From Saccharopolyspora endophytica (GTDB lineage Bacteria > Actinomycetota > Actinomycetes > Mycobacteriales > Pseudonocardiaceae): a DNA stretch of 64,000 nt. The stretch is from NCBI RefSeq assembly GCF_018070075.1, contig NZ_JAGPXE010000004.1, forward strand, positions 582,680 to 646,679, written 5' to 3'. Under the pieces are notes generated by a model. It was not told where the DNA came from, ran no database searches, and saw only the letters and a program-made list of their open reading frames with translations. Positions 8,663-17,812 of the stretch are shown here, piece after piece. Within the stretch, counting starts at the first letter, position 1, and every line of letters begins with the position of its first letter. The position numbers were made by a program, and so were the translations under genes.

Positions 8663-9124
8663 CTATCCCGGGAGAGTTGAGTGCGTCGAACCTGTTTGGG
8701 GATCGCGCACGACGACGACGGGGCAGGTGGCGTGGTCGACGCAGTATCGGGCGGTGGAGCCGAGAAGTGCTTGGGTGAACGTGCCTGTGCCGCGGTGGCC
8801 GACGACGAGCAGCTCGGCTGCCCGGGCGTGGTCGAGGAGCACCTCGGCAGGATGGCCGCCGGCGGCGCGCAGGTGGATGCGCGGGAGTTCGTCTTCGGGC
8901 ACCGCGGCTCGGACGATGTCGTGAAGCCAGTTCCTGGTCGCGAGGTCGAGTTGTGCGGCCGTGGGCATCGGCCAGTCGTAGAGCTCGGGCACCGTCCAGG
9001 CCATCACGGCGGTGACGGTGGCTTCGGTTCTTCTCGCTTGGTCGAGGGCCCAGCGCAGCGCCTGCAGAGAAGCGGGTGAGCCGTCGACTCCCACGACGAT
9101 CGGGCGTTGAGGCGGGGTGTTCAT
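8663..9124 (-). CDS. Universal stress protein, single domain
   Basis: 153 residues, one Usp domain. It has the N-terminal VVGVDGSPAS strand-loop and the ATP-binding signature G-2x-G-9x-G-S/T, read as GHRGTGTFTQALLGST, followed by the CPVVVV terminal strand. Usp proteins of this nucleotide-binding class act in the cytoplasm as stress or dormancy effectors. ATG 9124 has a GGAGAGG ribosome site. It lies 63 bp downstream of the GH65 gene on the same strand and is probably co-transcribed with it. Confidence 0.9.
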   Translation of the reverse strand: MNTPPQRPIVVGVDGSPASLQALRWALDQARRTEATVTAVMAWTVPELYDWPMPTAAQLDLATRNWLHDIVRAAVPEDELPRIHLRAAGGHPAEVLLDHARAAELLVVGHRGTGTFTQALLGSTARYCVDHATCPVVVVRDPQTGSTHSTLPG

Positions 9125-9187
9125 GTCCTCTCCGCGAGGTCTCAGGGCGCGGGACGCGCGCCGTTGGGTGTGGGCAGGCTGGCCGGA

Positions 9188-11611
9188 TCACAGCGGTTCA
9201 CCGGCGGAGTCCGTCGCGGGGGTGGCGTCCATCGAGAAGCGGGCGGTTTCGCCTGGCCTGAGGTGGGTGCGCTGCGGTCCGCAGACGCAGGTGATGGTCG
9301 GTGCTGGTGGTCCTGGGGCTGTGCGCACGGCGACCGCGCGTCCGGTGACGCGGATGGTCAGTGGTAGGCCGTGGTAGCGCACTGTCAGTTCCAGGGGACC
9401 GAGGTCGGTCGGCCACTGGGGGTTGAGGTGCAGGCCGTCGGGGCGGATCTCGATTCCGGTGAAGCAGCGTTGCACCAGATCGAGCGTTCCGGTCATAGCT
9501 GCCAGGTGGATGCCTTCGGCCATGGTGCCGTGCTGGGTGTCGTGCAGGTCGCTGAACAGTGCCTTGTCGAAGAACTCCAGCGCGCGGGGCCGGTCGCCGC
9601 GCGCGAGCACCCACGCGTGGACGACGGCGCTGAGCGTTGAGCCGTGGCTGGTGCGCGCGAGGTAGTGCTCGACGTTGCCCGGGATGTCGACCATGGGATA
9701 GCCGAGGCGGCCGAGGAGCTCCTCGAGTTCTTCGGCGGAGAGCAGGTAGAACAGCATGAGCACGTCGGCCTGCTTGCTGACCTGATATCGGTTGGGGTCG
9801 TCGCCTTCGGCTTCGAGGATGCGATCCAGGCGTTGGATGTCGCCGTAGCGTCGGCGGTAGGCATCCCAGTCGAGCTCGGCGAGCCGGTGGTATCCCTCGA
9901 ACTGGCTGAGCAAGCCCTGGTCGTGGAAGGGGACGAACATGCGGTGCGCGAGCCGGTCCCACCGGTCCATCTCATGGCGCCGCAGGTCGATCTGGTCGAT
10001 GAGTTCACGTCGTCGCTGGTCGGGAAGTTCCCGCAGGACTTGGGTCGCCGTCGCGCACAGCCAGGCGGCCATGATGTTGGTGTAGGCGTTGTTGTTGATC
10101 CCGGGCTCGTCGTTGCCCGGGTAGGCCGTGTGGTACTCGTCGGGACCGACGACGCCGCGGATCACGTACCGGTCCCTGCTGCGGTCGTAGGTGGCCAGCG
10201 CGGAGAAGAAGCGCGCGATCTCGCATATGAGTTCGGCGCCCTCGCTGCTGAGGTAGTCGTCGTCTCCGGTGGCGAGGTGGTGGTGGCGTGCGCTGTGGGC
10301 GATGGCGAGACCGACGTGGCGCTGCAGGTGGGTGTGGTCGGGCAGCCAGTGGCCCGAGCGCGGGTTGAGGTGCCAGGAGGGGCTCTCCTCGCGGCCGTTG
10401 CTGCCGCTCTGCCACGGGAACATGGCTCCGGTCAGCCCGGCTTGTCGGGCGGCTCGGCGTGCGCGGGGAAGTCGCCGGTATCGGTAGCGCAGCAGCGCGC
10501 GCGACAGGCGTGGTAGCCGCAGGTCGAGCACGGGCAGTACGAACAGCTCGTCCCAGAAGACGTGTCCCCGGTATGCCTCGCCGTGTAACCCGCGTGCGGG
10601 TAGGCCGACGTCGAGGTCGGTGATGGTGGGTGAGGCGGTTTGCAAAAGGTGGAACCTGTGCAGTAGCAGCGTTCTTCGAGCTGGTTCGCTCAGCGAGGTG
10701 GTGGTGGAGAACTGGTGGTGGAGCCGGGACCACGCGATGGCCTGGGTGCGGCACAGCTCGTCGAATCCGGGTGCGTCACGAGCGCTGTCGATGGCTTCGG
10801 ACACGGGTTCGGTGCTCGCCGGGTCGCGTGAGGTGTGCAGGGAGACGACCTTCTCCAGCTGGATCTGCATGTCAGGGGTGGCCTCGGCGGCGAATTCGTG
10901 GTCTACCCGCCCCTCACCGAGGTCCGTGACTCGCGTCGGCTGAAGGGAATCATCGGCGAGGAGCCGATTGCGTTGGGCCAGGGCGAGGCGCACGTGAGAT
11001 TGGGAGGTCAGCGCGTCCAGCACCGCCAGCTCCGGGCTTGCCTCGGTGATGTGGTGGTCGATGAGGTGGTGCGCGGCGAGGTCGCGGTAGCGGGCCACGC
11101 CGGAGTTGGCGACGGTGCCATCGAGGCCGCTGCGGACCGTGACGGTTCCCGACCAATCCTCGGGCTGCAGGGTGGTGTGCAGTCCGGCGAGGTGCGGGTG
11201 AGCGAGGTGCACCAGGCGGTGCTGCACCAGGCGGGTGGTGCGCCGCCGGTGATCGCGGAATCGGAGTCTTCGGATCAGAATCCCGCGCTGGAGATCCAGT
11301 TCCTGCTCGGCTTCGACGATCTCGGCGCGTTCCAGTGTGAACCAGGGGTCGTGGTCGATGCGGAAGGTCACAGGGAGCCAGTTGGGTGCGTTGACGATCG
11401 ATTCATCTTCGAGCCGGTGGCCAGCGAGGTCGGTGGTGAGCCGGTTGAAGCATCCGGCGACGTAGGTGCCGGGGTAGTGCACTCCGTCGGCGACGGACTC
11501 GGGCGCAGCACCCCGGGTCGCGAAGTACCCGTTTCCCAGGGTGCACAACGCTTCCCGGCGCCCCTCGTCGTCGGGATCGAAGCCCTGGAACACCATTCGC
11601 CACACGGTCAT
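9188..11611 (-). CDS. Glycoside hydrolase family 65 (trehalose/maltose-type disaccharide phosphorylase)
   Basis: 807 residues, the usual length for GH65. It has an N-terminal beta-sandwich starting with LGNGYFATRGA, a central (alpha/alpha)6 barrel with the catalytic general acid Glu492 in the motif GVVGPDEYH, and the phosphate-region block STLSAVVHAW. Such enzymes split a disaccharide with phosphate, releasing beta-glucose 1-phosphate. Trehalose or kojibiose are the likely kinds of substrate, but specificity cannot be read. The ATG overlaps the preceding Usp stop as ATGA, implying translational coupling. In mycobacterial Rv2006 this domain is fused behind a beta-PGM and a trehalose phosphatase; here those two domains are the gene at 17813-19393. 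Confidence 0.85.
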   Translation of the reverse strand: MTVWRMVFQGFDPDDEGRREALCTLGNGYFATRGAAPESVADGVHYPGTYVAGCFNRLTTDLAGHRLEDESIVNAPNWLPVTFRIDHDPWFTLERAEIVEAEQELDLQRGILIRRLRFRDHRRRTTRLVQHRLVHLAHPHLAGLHTTLQPEDWSGTVTVRSGLDGTVANSGVARYRDLAAHHLIDHHITEASPELAVLDALTSQSHVRLALAQRNRLLADDSLQPTRVTDLGEGRVDHEFAAEATPDMQIQLEKVVSLHTSRDPASTEPVSEAIDSARDAPGFDELCRTQAIAWSRLHHQFSTTTSLSEPARRTLLLHRFHLLQTASPTITDLDVGLPARGLHGEAYRGHVFWDELFVLPVLDLRLPRLSRALLRYRYRRLPRARRAARQAGLTGAMFPWQSGSNGREESPSWHLNPRSGHWLPDHTHLQRHVGLAIAHSARHHHLATGDDDYLSSEGAELICEIARFFSALATYDRSRDRYVIRGVVGPDEYHTAYPGNDEPGINNNAYTNIMAAWLCATATQVLRELPDQRRRELIDQIDLRRHEMDRWDRLAHRMFVPFHDQGLLSQFEGYHRLAELDWDAYRRRYGDIQRLDRILEAEGDDPNRYQVSKQADVLMLFYLLSAEELEELLGRLGYPMVDIPGNVEHYLARTSHGSTLSAVVHAWVLARGDRPRALEFFDKALFSDLHDTQHGTMAEGIHLAAMTGTLDLVQRCFTGIEIRPDGLHLNPQWPTDLGPLELTVRYHGLPLTIRVTGRAVAVRTAPGPPAPTITCVCGPQRTHLRPGETARFSMDATPATDSAGEPL

Positions 11612-12048
11612 CGGGAGTCGTCGCGCACCACGACCACCGGGCAGCGCGCATGGTGCACGACGTGCTGACTCACCGAACCCAGGAGGGCTTCGGTGAACCC
11701 GCCGTGCCCTCGGTTGCCGACCGCGATCAGGTCGGCGTCCAGCTCCTCGGCCAGGTCCAGCAGAGCACGTGCCGGGTGACCGTTGGCGACGTTCTTGCCG
11801 ACCGCGAGGTCGGAGTCCGGGTCGAGGACTTCGGCGATGGTCTCGTCCAGGCTGGCAGCGGTGCGCCGGGCGATGTCGTCGCTGTCGGGGACCTCCCAGT
11901 TGTAGATCAGCGGGACGTCCCAGGTCATGAGAGTGGCGAGAGTGCCGCCGAGCTGTTCGGCATGCCAAGCCGCCCAGCGCAGCGCCGACTTCGACGCGGG
12001 CGAGCCGTCCACGCCGACCACGATCGTGTACTGGTGACGTTGCTCCAT
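11608..12048 (-). CDS. Universal stress protein, single domain
   Basis: 146 residues from ATG 12048, chosen because GGGAGG precedes it at five-base spacing; an upstream ATG at 12156 lacks this. It has VVGVDGSPASKSALRWA at the N-terminus and the ATP loop GNRGHGGFTEALLGS with CPVVVV at the end, so nucleotide binding is expected. It is the first gene of the Usp-GH65-Usp run and is coupled to GH65 by a 4-bp overlap. It is divergent from the Rv1733c-like gene. Confidence 0.9.
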   Translation of the reverse strand: MEQRHQYTIVVGVDGSPASKSALRWAAWHAEQLGGTLATLMTWDVPLIYNWEVPDSDDIARRTAASLDETIAEVLDPDSDLAVGKNVANGHPARALLDLAEELDADLIAVGNRGHGGFTEALLGSVSQHVVHHARCPVVVVRDDSR

Positions 12049-12160
12049 CGCAGCCTCCCAGGTGTGTCGGATACCCGGCCCGTGTGTCGACGAACCGCAG
12101 TTCGACCCGACGTGCCGGTCTGGGGCCGATACAGGCGCGCCTGGGTTTGCTCGCACGGCG

Positions 12161-12181
12161 GCCCCACTGTGATGGTGGGGC
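12161..12181. promoter_or_regulatory. Short palindrome in a divergent promoter region
   Basis: GCCCCAC (12161-12167) and GTGGGGC (12175-12181) form a perfect 7+7 inverted repeat with a 7-base spacer, in the 280-bp gap between the Usp gene on the minus strand and the Rv1733c-like gene on the plus strand. A regulator-binding site serving both directions is possible; this is inference from position and symmetry only. Confidence 0.35.
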
Positions 12182-12328
12182 TTCGCGGACTACGTGGCAT
12201 GGTCGAAAGTAATCAATTTCCAGTATGTTTCGTGATCACGGTAGCGAAAGGGCAGAAATGCCCTGTTGGTGATCGACGCGAGTGCGCACGGTGAGTCCGG
12301 GTCGGAGTTCGTCGTGGGGAGCGGGTGA

Positions 12329-12937
12329 ATGAAGCAGCGTTGCCGATCTGCGGGTATCAGCTGGCTCGTCCGGGCCTTGGGGATGAGGCCCAACCCGGTG
12401 CGACGTCCGGTCGACCGCGGGGTGGCCGTGGCGGTGCTCGGACTGCTCGTCGTCGCTCTGACCGTCGTGCCAGCGCTGGCCTTGTCGACCGGGAAGGCCG
12501 AGTACCTTGCCCAACGACGCGAAGCCGCCGCCGCGCTGAGCAGTCACCACGTGGTCGACGCCGTCGTGCTCACCACCCCTGAGATGGTCGGCTCCGAACC
12601 GGGCGGAGGCGCGAGCGTACGCGCTGATGTCGGGTGGACGGGTCATGACGGTCACCCGCGCGCTGAACGCGCGGAGGTGCCCTCCAGCAGCCGCGCCGGT
12701 AATCGCGTGCCGGTGTGGGTCGACGCTGCCGACCGCGTGACACCGCCCCCACCGACTGAGGTCGTCAGCCGTGCGTCGGCGACGGGCACCGCGGTCGGTG
12801 TGCTCGCATTGGGTCTCCTCGGCTGTGGCGCGCTCACGAAGACCGTTCGCGCGGTGGCCGACGGTTGGGCCCGACGCCGCTGGGAGTGGGAGTGGGCGCG
12901 CGTCGAGCCGGAGTGGTCCCGGCAGGGGCCCGGATGA
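12329..12937 (+). CDS. Rv1733c-family membrane protein
   Basis: 202 residues. The N-terminus WLVRALGMRPNPVRRPVDR followed at once by a transmembrane helix (VAVAVLGLLVVALTVVPALAL), an extracytoplasmic middle and a second helix near residues 150-170 (TGTAVGVLALGLLGCGAL), with a W/R-rich C-terminus ending in EPEWSR, is the pattern of the Rv1733c family. Rv1733c belongs to the DosR regulon of Mycobacterium tuberculosis; its biochemical role is unknown. The first of two plus-strand genes, followed by an Acg-type nitroreductase. ATG 12329 has GGGGAG upstream. Confidence 0.75.
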   Translation: MKQRCRSAGISWLVRALGMRPNPVRRPVDRGVAVAVLGLLVVALTVVPALALSTGKAEYLAQRREAAAALSSHHVVDAVVLTTPEMVGSEPGGGASVRADVGWTGHDGHPRAERAEVPSSSRAGNRVPVWVDAADRVTPPPPTEVVSRASATGTAVGVLALGLLGCGALTKTVRAVADGWARRRWEWEWARVEPEWSRQGPG

Positions 12938-13048
12938 CATCTCCAGGGGCAGCACCGAAACCGGGGCTGTGGTGCGGGCCCCTCGACCGGGTACTCCAAG
13001 GCCTCGGGTCATGGGAGACGTCGAGCGGGAAGGATGTGAGCGAGCGAC

Positions 13049-14041
13049 ATGGACGAAAATGAGGGCACCGACGACCGACCGTGGTCGCCGGAAGAAGCCG
13101 CGACCATCGCCCGCGCTGTGAACCGCGCACCGTCGGTGCACAACACGCAACCGTGGTCGCTGTCGATGCGCGATCGGGTGGTTGAGTTGCACGAGCAGCA
13201 CGACGCCGCACCGTCCCGGCACGACCCGCAGGGCAGGGACCGAGTGATCTCATGCGGAGCTGCGCTGACCAACCTCGTCCTCGCGGTGCGCAACCTGGGG
13301 TGGCGAGCGGAACTCGCGTTCGGCGGCGACGTCGGACCGCTGGTCTCGGTCACGGGCAGCAGCCGGCTGCCGCCCACCGATGCCGAGCTCCGCCGGTACG
13401 AGGCGATCGCACACCGCGCCAGTCATCGTCGGCCTTTCGACCCGCACCCGATATCCGAAGCTGACGAGCGAGCACTGCTGAACGCTGCGAACAGCGTTCC
13501 CTCGGTGCGAGCCCAGTGGATCAGCGGAAGCGAGGAAGCGCTGCACGTCGCGCGGTTGCTGACCTACGCAGCCCGCGTCCAGCACGCTGACGCGTCCTAT
13601 CAACGGGAATTGGCGAGCTGGATCGTTCAACACAATGAATCGGAGCGCAGGGGAGTTCCCTCCGAGGCGCTGGGCGCGCAGGGACTCGGTGCGGTCGGAT
13701 TGGTCAGCGGAGCGACCCACCTGCCGGACGAAACCTGGCTGGCAGCGCGTGTCGAGGCGGAATCGGTGCTGGTACTGAGCACGCCCGATGACGGAGTCCG
13801 TGCCCAGCTCAACGCAGGTGCCGGCTTGGAGAGCGCATGGCTGGAGGGCACCCATCGCGCGCTGGGGGCCTCAGTGATGACGCAATGCCTGCAGCTCAGC
13901 GAGATCCGAGAAGGGCTCGCGCAGCGTGGACACGGGGCCGACGCGGTTCAGGCGCTGATGCGCTTCGGGCATCCGGTCGCGAGCGTGCCGCGCAGCGCGC
14001 GGCGTCCATTGGAGGGAATCTTCCACGACGACCCGCGGTGA
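13049..14041 (+). CDS. Acg-family nitroreductase-like protein
   Basis: 330 residues with the motif APSVHNTQPWSL near residue 28 and RVISCGAALTNLVLAVRNLGW near 75, as in Rv2032/Rv3131. It is the second of three such paralogues in the island. The sequences differ enough that a recent duplication is unlikely. It is convergent with the next tandem Usp gene, with only 12 bp between the two stops. Confidence 0.85.
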   Translation: MDENEGTDDRPWSPEEAATIARAVNRAPSVHNTQPWSLSMRDRVVELHEQHDAAPSRHDPQGRDRVISCGAALTNLVLAVRNLGWRAELAFGGDVGPLVSVTGSSRLPPTDAELRRYEAIAHRASHRRPFDPHPISEADERALLNAANSVPSVRAQWISGSEEALHVARLLTYAARVQHADASYQRELASWIVQHNESERRGVPSEALGAQGLGAVGLVSGATHLPDETWLAARVEAESVLVLSTPDDGVRAQLNAGAGLESAWLEGTHRALGASVMTQCLQLSEIREGLAQRGHGADAVQALMRFGHPVASVPRSARRPLEGIFHDDPR

Positions 14042-14053
14042 GGTCCGCGTCAC

Positions 14054-14866
14054 CTAGTGGACCACGACCACTGGGCACGGGGCATGGTGCAGGATCCCGG
14101 ATGCAACGGAACCCAGGAAGAGGCCATCGAACCCGCCGCCACCTCGATGCCCTACGACGACCAGACGGGCTTCGCGCGCGGCATCGACCAGTCCAGCCAC
14201 CGGGTGACCTCGGTGGACGACCTCCTGGATGCGGACTTCCGGGTGTTCCTCCCGCAGCGGCTTCGTCTGCGTCGTGAGCGAGCGTTCGACTTCGTGCTGC
14301 ACCCGCTCACGGTCGGGTGGGGTGAGCGGCAGGGCCAGCAGCCCCTCTTCGTGCCACGCGCGCAGCACCACCAGATCCGCACCCGCGCGGGACGCTGTCG
14401 CGAGGGCGAAGCGAACGGCGTCCTGCCCGCACTGGGAGTCATCGGAACCGACCACCACCGGGCCGGAGTCAGGAATGCTGTTGCGCACGACGGCGACCGG
14501 GCACCGGGCGTGGACGGCCACACTCGAACTCACGCCACCCAGCAAGGCGTCGGTGAAGACACCGTGCCCGCGCGCTCCCAGGACCAGGAGCTGAGCCGTC
14601 TCGCTCCGGCGCAGCAGCTCCTGGACGGGATGGCCGGCCGCGGTCTCCGAGGTCACCGCTATCCCCGGGGTGCGTGCACGGCACTGCTCGGCGATCTCGT
14701 GCACGGCTCGCTCGCCCTGTGCTGCGCGTGCCGGATCGTCGTTGACGAAGACCAGGTGAAGCGCGGCGCCTCGGCGACCAGCCTCCGCGGACGCCCAATG
14801 AGCGGCCCTGACGGACCCCTCCGAACCGTCCACTCCGACCGTCACCGGCTGGTTCGGTACCGTCAT
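14054..14866 (-). CDS. Universal stress protein, tandem two-domain
   Basis: 270 residues, two Usp domains. Domain 1 (about 1-140) has VGVDGSEGS and GARGHGVFTDALLGG. Domain 2 (about 140-270) begins VVVGSDDSQ and ends with GHRGGGGFDGLFLGS and PCPVVVVH. Both loops keep the G-2x-G-9x-G pattern, though domain 1 has G where S/T is usual (LLGGV). Tandem Usps of this layout resemble mycobacterial Rv2005c, Rv2623 and relatives. ATG 14866 has GAGGAG six bases upstream. Confidence 0.9.
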   Translation of the reverse strand: MTVPNQPVTVGVDGSEGSVRAAHWASAEAGRRGAALHLVFVNDDPARAAQGERAVHEIAEQCRARTPGIAVTSETAAGHPVQELLRRSETAQLLVLGARGHGVFTDALLGGVSSSVAVHARCPVAVVRNSIPDSGPVVVGSDDSQCGQDAVRFALATASRAGADLVVLRAWHEEGLLALPLTPPDRERVQHEVERSLTTQTKPLREEHPEVRIQEVVHRGHPVAGLVDAAREARLVVVGHRGGGGFDGLFLGSVASGILHHAPCPVVVVH

Positions 14867-15003
14867 GTCGATCTCCTCGACCCTTGCAAGGACACGCCTG
14901 TGCTGAGGATTTCTTCGCTCGGGTCTTCCCGAGACGAACGATCACCAAACACACCCGCAACCAACTGGGTTCAACTTCACGCCGGCGTGCGGAAGACAGT
15001 CGT

Positions 15004-15879
15004 TTACGCGGTGCGGTGGCGGGTACGCACGACGAGGACCGGGCTCCTGGCGTGGTGCAGGAGCGCCTGGCTCGTCGAGCCGAGCAGCATGCCGCGGAAT
15101 CCGCCTCTCCCGCGGGTTCCCACCACGACGAGCTGAGCGCGGTCGCTCCAGTCGAGTAGGACGCTCGGTGGACGGCCCTCGACCGCGACGCGCTCGACGT
15201 CGACATCGGGGTGGTTCTCCGCACGGCCCGCGAGGCTTTCGGCCAAGACTCGCTCCCCATCGCCGCGTTGCTCGTGCGCTTTGCCGATACCGACCTCCCG
15301 GATCGAAGGGGCCTCGCTTACGTGCACGGTCACCAGGCGTGCCTTCCGCCACGATGCCTCGTCGAAGGCAGCGTCGAGCGCGGCCGTGCTGGTCTCGCTG
15401 CCATCGACGCCAACGACCACCGGGCCGTCAGCGATGTTGGGAGTGCGCACGACGGCCACCGGGCTGGAGGCGTGCGCGGCGACGGAGTGGGCCGTCGAGC
15501 CCAGCAGCATCCCGCTGAAACCACCGCGTCCGGAGGCGCCGAGGGCGATCATGCGAGCGGTCTTCGACATCTCCAGCATGTACGAGATCGGTGGTTCGCG
15601 TACGAATTCGGTGTGCACGGAGACCTGGGGGTCGATGGTGCCGACGCGGTGCAGTCCATCGCGCAGTTGCGCTTGGGCGAGCTGGTCGATCTCCTCGAAC
15701 ACTTCGGGCAGGTACGGCAGCCCAGGTCCGTAGAAGCCCTGGATGTAGGGCGCGGTGGACGAGACCAGCCGCAGTGCGAGATTGCGTGACGACGCTTCCT
15801 GCGCCGACCAGACGACTGCGTGGAGCGCCTGCTCGGAGCCGTCGACACCGACGACGATCGTGTTGCCCAGATCGGTCAT
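15004..15879 (-). CDS. Universal stress protein, tandem two-domain
   Basis: 291 residues from ATG 15879, selected because GGAGGGG lies about nine bases upstream; an ATG two codons earlier at 15885 is too close to the ribosome site. Domain 1 has VVGVDGSEQA and GASGRGGFSGMLLGST. Domain 2 has VVGVDGSETS and GTRGRGGFRGMLLGST. Both nucleotide-binding loops are intact. It is followed 137 bp later by the next minus-strand tandem Usp (14054-14866), so the two may share a transcript. Confidence 0.9.
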   Translation of the reverse strand: MTDLGNTIVVGVDGSEQALHAVVWSAQEASSRNLALRLVSSTAPYIQGFYGPGLPYLPEVFEEIDQLAQAQLRDGLHRVGTIDPQVSVHTEFVREPPISYMLEMSKTARMIALGASGRGGFSGMLLGSTAHSVAAHASSPVAVVRTPNIADGPVVVGVDGSETSTAALDAAFDEASWRKARLVTVHVSEAPSIREVGIGKAHEQRGDGERVLAESLAGRAENHPDVDVERVAVEGRPPSVLLDWSDRAQLVVVGTRGRGGFRGMLLGSTSQALLHHARSPVLVVRTRHRTA

Positions 15880-16209
15880 CCGCATTCCCCTCCGGGTCGT
15901 GCTGCGTAGCGCCTCACGGTCCGCGTTGCCTGCTCCGCTGTCCCAAGACGTGATGAGTCTTCTCGAACACGGGATCGGCGGTTGGAAGGAGTTGAGCCAC
16001 CTGTGTCTTCCCCGCGCGCGGAGCGCCGCAAACTCGAACGCGCCCGATAGTTGTTCTCAGCAAGAGAAGACCACCAGCGCTCGCCGTGGCGTACCGCACT
16101 CGTCGGACGGGACGAAATACCTGGTCGTGGAACGGCCCGGAGCCCCCATGATGAGGGGGTCGGTGGGGGAGTCACAGCACCTCGCGGTGCGGAGGAGATC
16201 GGAGTGGCC
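15880..16209. other. Divergent intergenic region between Usp and FHA genes
   Basis: 330 bases with no coding character; it must contain promoters for both directions. A small symmetric element, CCCCCAT-GATGAGGGGG, lies around 16143-16159 in front of the FHA gene and vaguely resembles the palindrome at 12161-12181. Confidence 0.35.
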
Positions 16210-16653
16210 ATGGCTGTCGTGCGGAAGACCACACAGAGCGGGACAGATGCGATTCGTTGGGGAACGGCTTTGTCCGCCATGATCCCGGAGCCGCGCCAAG
16301 AGGTGGAACCGGCGCGACTGGTGGTCGACCGCGGTACTGACGTGGGTGCCGAATTCGCCCTCACCGCAGAGCGAACGCGCCTCGGGCGGCGCCGCGACTG
16401 CGACATCGTGATCGACGACCCGACGGTATCCCGTCATCACGCCGAGCTGGTCGTGCGCGACGACCAGTGGTTCGTCGTGGACGGTGGATCGCTCAACGGA
16501 ACGTACGTCAACCGTGCTCCGGTGGAAACCGCACCGCTGCGCGACGGGGACGAGATCTGGATCGGGAAGATGCGGTTCACGTTCCGCACCGGCGATCGTG
16601 AGATTCGACCGGACCGAGTCGAGGACCGAACCGCCGTGGTGCGCTTGTCCTAG
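16210..16653 (+). CDS. FHA-domain protein
   Basis: 147 residues. From about residue 35 to 125 it is a forkhead-associated domain with all core motifs: LGRRRDCDIVIDD, VSRHHAEL, and GSLNGTYVN. FHA domains bind phosphothreonine peptides and in actinobacteria usually partner with Ser/Thr kinases. No other domain is present and no kinase is adjacent, so the partner is elsewhere. The start ATG 16210 follows GGAG at six bases. Confidence 0.85.
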   Translation: MAVVRKTTQSGTDAIRWGTALSAMIPEPRQEVEPARLVVDRGTDVGAEFALTAERTRLGRRRDCDIVIDDPTVSRHHAELVVRDDQWFVVDGGSLNGTYVNRAPVETAPLRDGDEIWIGKMRFTFRTGDREIRPDRVEDRTAVVRLS

Positions 16654-16724
16654 TTGTGCGGCGGCCCGCTCCTCGGCAGTGCGGCTCGCCGCGTGGCGGT
16701 CGAGGCAGAGGGTGATCAGTGAGA

Positions 16725-16744
16725 CACGGGACTTTCGGCACGTG
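16725..16744 (+). promoter_or_regulatory. Candidate DosR/OsdR-type box
   Basis: The 20-mer contains GGGACTTTCGGCAC, close to the GGGACTT half-site of dormancy-regulon (DosR/OsdR) boxes. It is about 95 bp upstream of the 41-residue membrane protein gene. A similar 14-mer, GGGACTTCTGGCAC, lies at 24546-24559. The assignment is by motif resemblance and gene content only. Confidence 0.35.
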
Positions 16745-16838
16745 TGGACGTCGTGTCCGGTGGATTCACTACTGATAGCTCTCCGGCAATTCCGGCTGGG
16801 GGCCTCAGCGACGACTCAGGGGTGAGGGGGACGCGGCG

Positions 16839-16964
16839 ATGACCGCTTCGCGGTACAGCGCAGAAGCCAGGGCCACGATCGACTGGACTGTGCTCAGCAT
16901 CGGGCTCGTCATGCTGCTGGTCCTCGGAACGGTCGTGCTGTCCCTGTTCGTCGTCGGTGCCTAG
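16839..16964 (+). CDS. Small single-pass membrane protein (41 aa)
   Basis: The frame ATG 16839 to TAG 16962-16964 encodes 41 residues: a polar N-terminus (MTASRYSAEARATIDW) and one strongly hydrophobic helix (IGLVMLLVLGTVVLSLFVV). A GGGTGAGGGGG purine tract precedes the ATG by about eight bases. Its length and design resemble other tiny hydrophobic proteins of actinobacterial stress clusters. I do not recognise a family. The DosR-like box upstream supports it being a real, regulated gene. Confidence 0.5.
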   Translation: MTASRYSAEARATIDWTVLSIGLVMLLVLGTVVLSLFVVGA

Positions 16965-17197
16965 TGCGGATGCGTCCGACGCGGTGGATGCGGCCGGTGG
17001 CGTTCTGCCCCGACGCGACTCTGTCCACCTGAGGCGGGCTGTGGCGCAGCTGGATGAGGTGGAGGCGCGGTCCCGAGGTCCAGGCGGTTGAGCACGAAGT
17101 GCTCGACCCTGATCCCGGGTGTGTCGCGAGATCCGTTCTCGAGTTGCGGGAGGGCGGCATGTCGGTGGGACGGGAGTTTGGAGGCGAGGAGATCGCT

Positions 17198-17701
17198 GTG
17201 ACCGCGAGCAAGTTGTTCGTCGTGGGCGTCGATGGCTCGGAGGCGAGTCGTCGTGCGCTGAAGTGGGCTTTGGCGGAGGCACGCGTGCGTGGAGGCTCGG
17301 TCTCGGCTGTCATGGTGTGGCAATCGCGCTCGGTTCTGGCCGGACCGGCTCCGTTGATGATGAATCCGAGGCTGGCTCCGCACGAGGTTCGCGATCAGCA
17401 CTGGAAGGAGCTGAAGCGCATCGTCGCGGAGTGCCTGGCGGGAGCCTCCACGCCCGAGTTGCAGGAATCGCTCGTGGAAGGGCACCCAGAAGAGGTGTTG
17501 GCCGAGAAGGCGGCAGGCGCTGCCATGCTGGTCCTGGGCGACCGAGGTCACGGTGGTCATGCGCGGTTGGGGAGCACGACGTTGCGCTGCATCCACAACG
17601 CGCGGTGCCCGGTCCTGATCATCCCCGCCGGCTTTGAGATCGGGAAATTCGGTCCGGATACGGCACGGGCTTCTGAGGTCGTGGATCCGGTTCTGGGATG
17701 A
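17198..17701 (+). CDS. Universal stress protein, single domain, variant loop
   Basis: 167 residues from GTG 17198 (GAGGAG six bases upstream); ATG 17159 with GGGAGG is an alternative start giving 13 more residues. It has VVGVDGSEASRRALKWAL and the loop GDRGHGGHARLGST, which is about two residues shorter between the second glycine pair and the final GST than in its paralogues. The C-terminal strand CPVLIIP is followed by a short extra tail. Nucleotide binding is therefore plausible but less certain. Confidence 0.85.
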   Translation: MTASKLFVVGVDGSEASRRALKWALAEARVRGGSVSAVMVWQSRSVLAGPAPLMMNPRLAPHEVRDQHWKELKRIVAECLAGASTPELQESLVEGHPEEVLAEKAAGAAMLVLGDRGHGGHARLGSTTLRCIHNARCPVLIIPAGFEIGKFGPDTARASEVVDPVLG

Positions 17702-17812
17702 CCCGAACCGAATGAGGGCTGCTGTCCGCGATCTAGCTCGTTGGGCGGGTTCGCGCGAAATCACGTGATCGGGACTTCTGCTCTGACGTGGATCGTCGCG
17801 TCAAAGCTCACC

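Noticed and set aside
8309..9191. N-terminal extension of the first nitroreductase to about 621 residues
   Set aside because: The added part is repetitive Arg/Pro/His-rich sequence overlapping a Usp gene on the same strand in another frame; GTG 8306 with AGGAGG is the better start.
11612..11968. Longer GH65 start
   Set aside because: It would overlap most of the Usp gene at 11608-12048; ATG 11611 begins the family sequence and forms an ATGA junction.
17771..17784. GGGACTTCTGCTCT as a dormancy box
   Set aside because: It is between two convergent gene ends, where a promoter element has no target, and the second half does not match.
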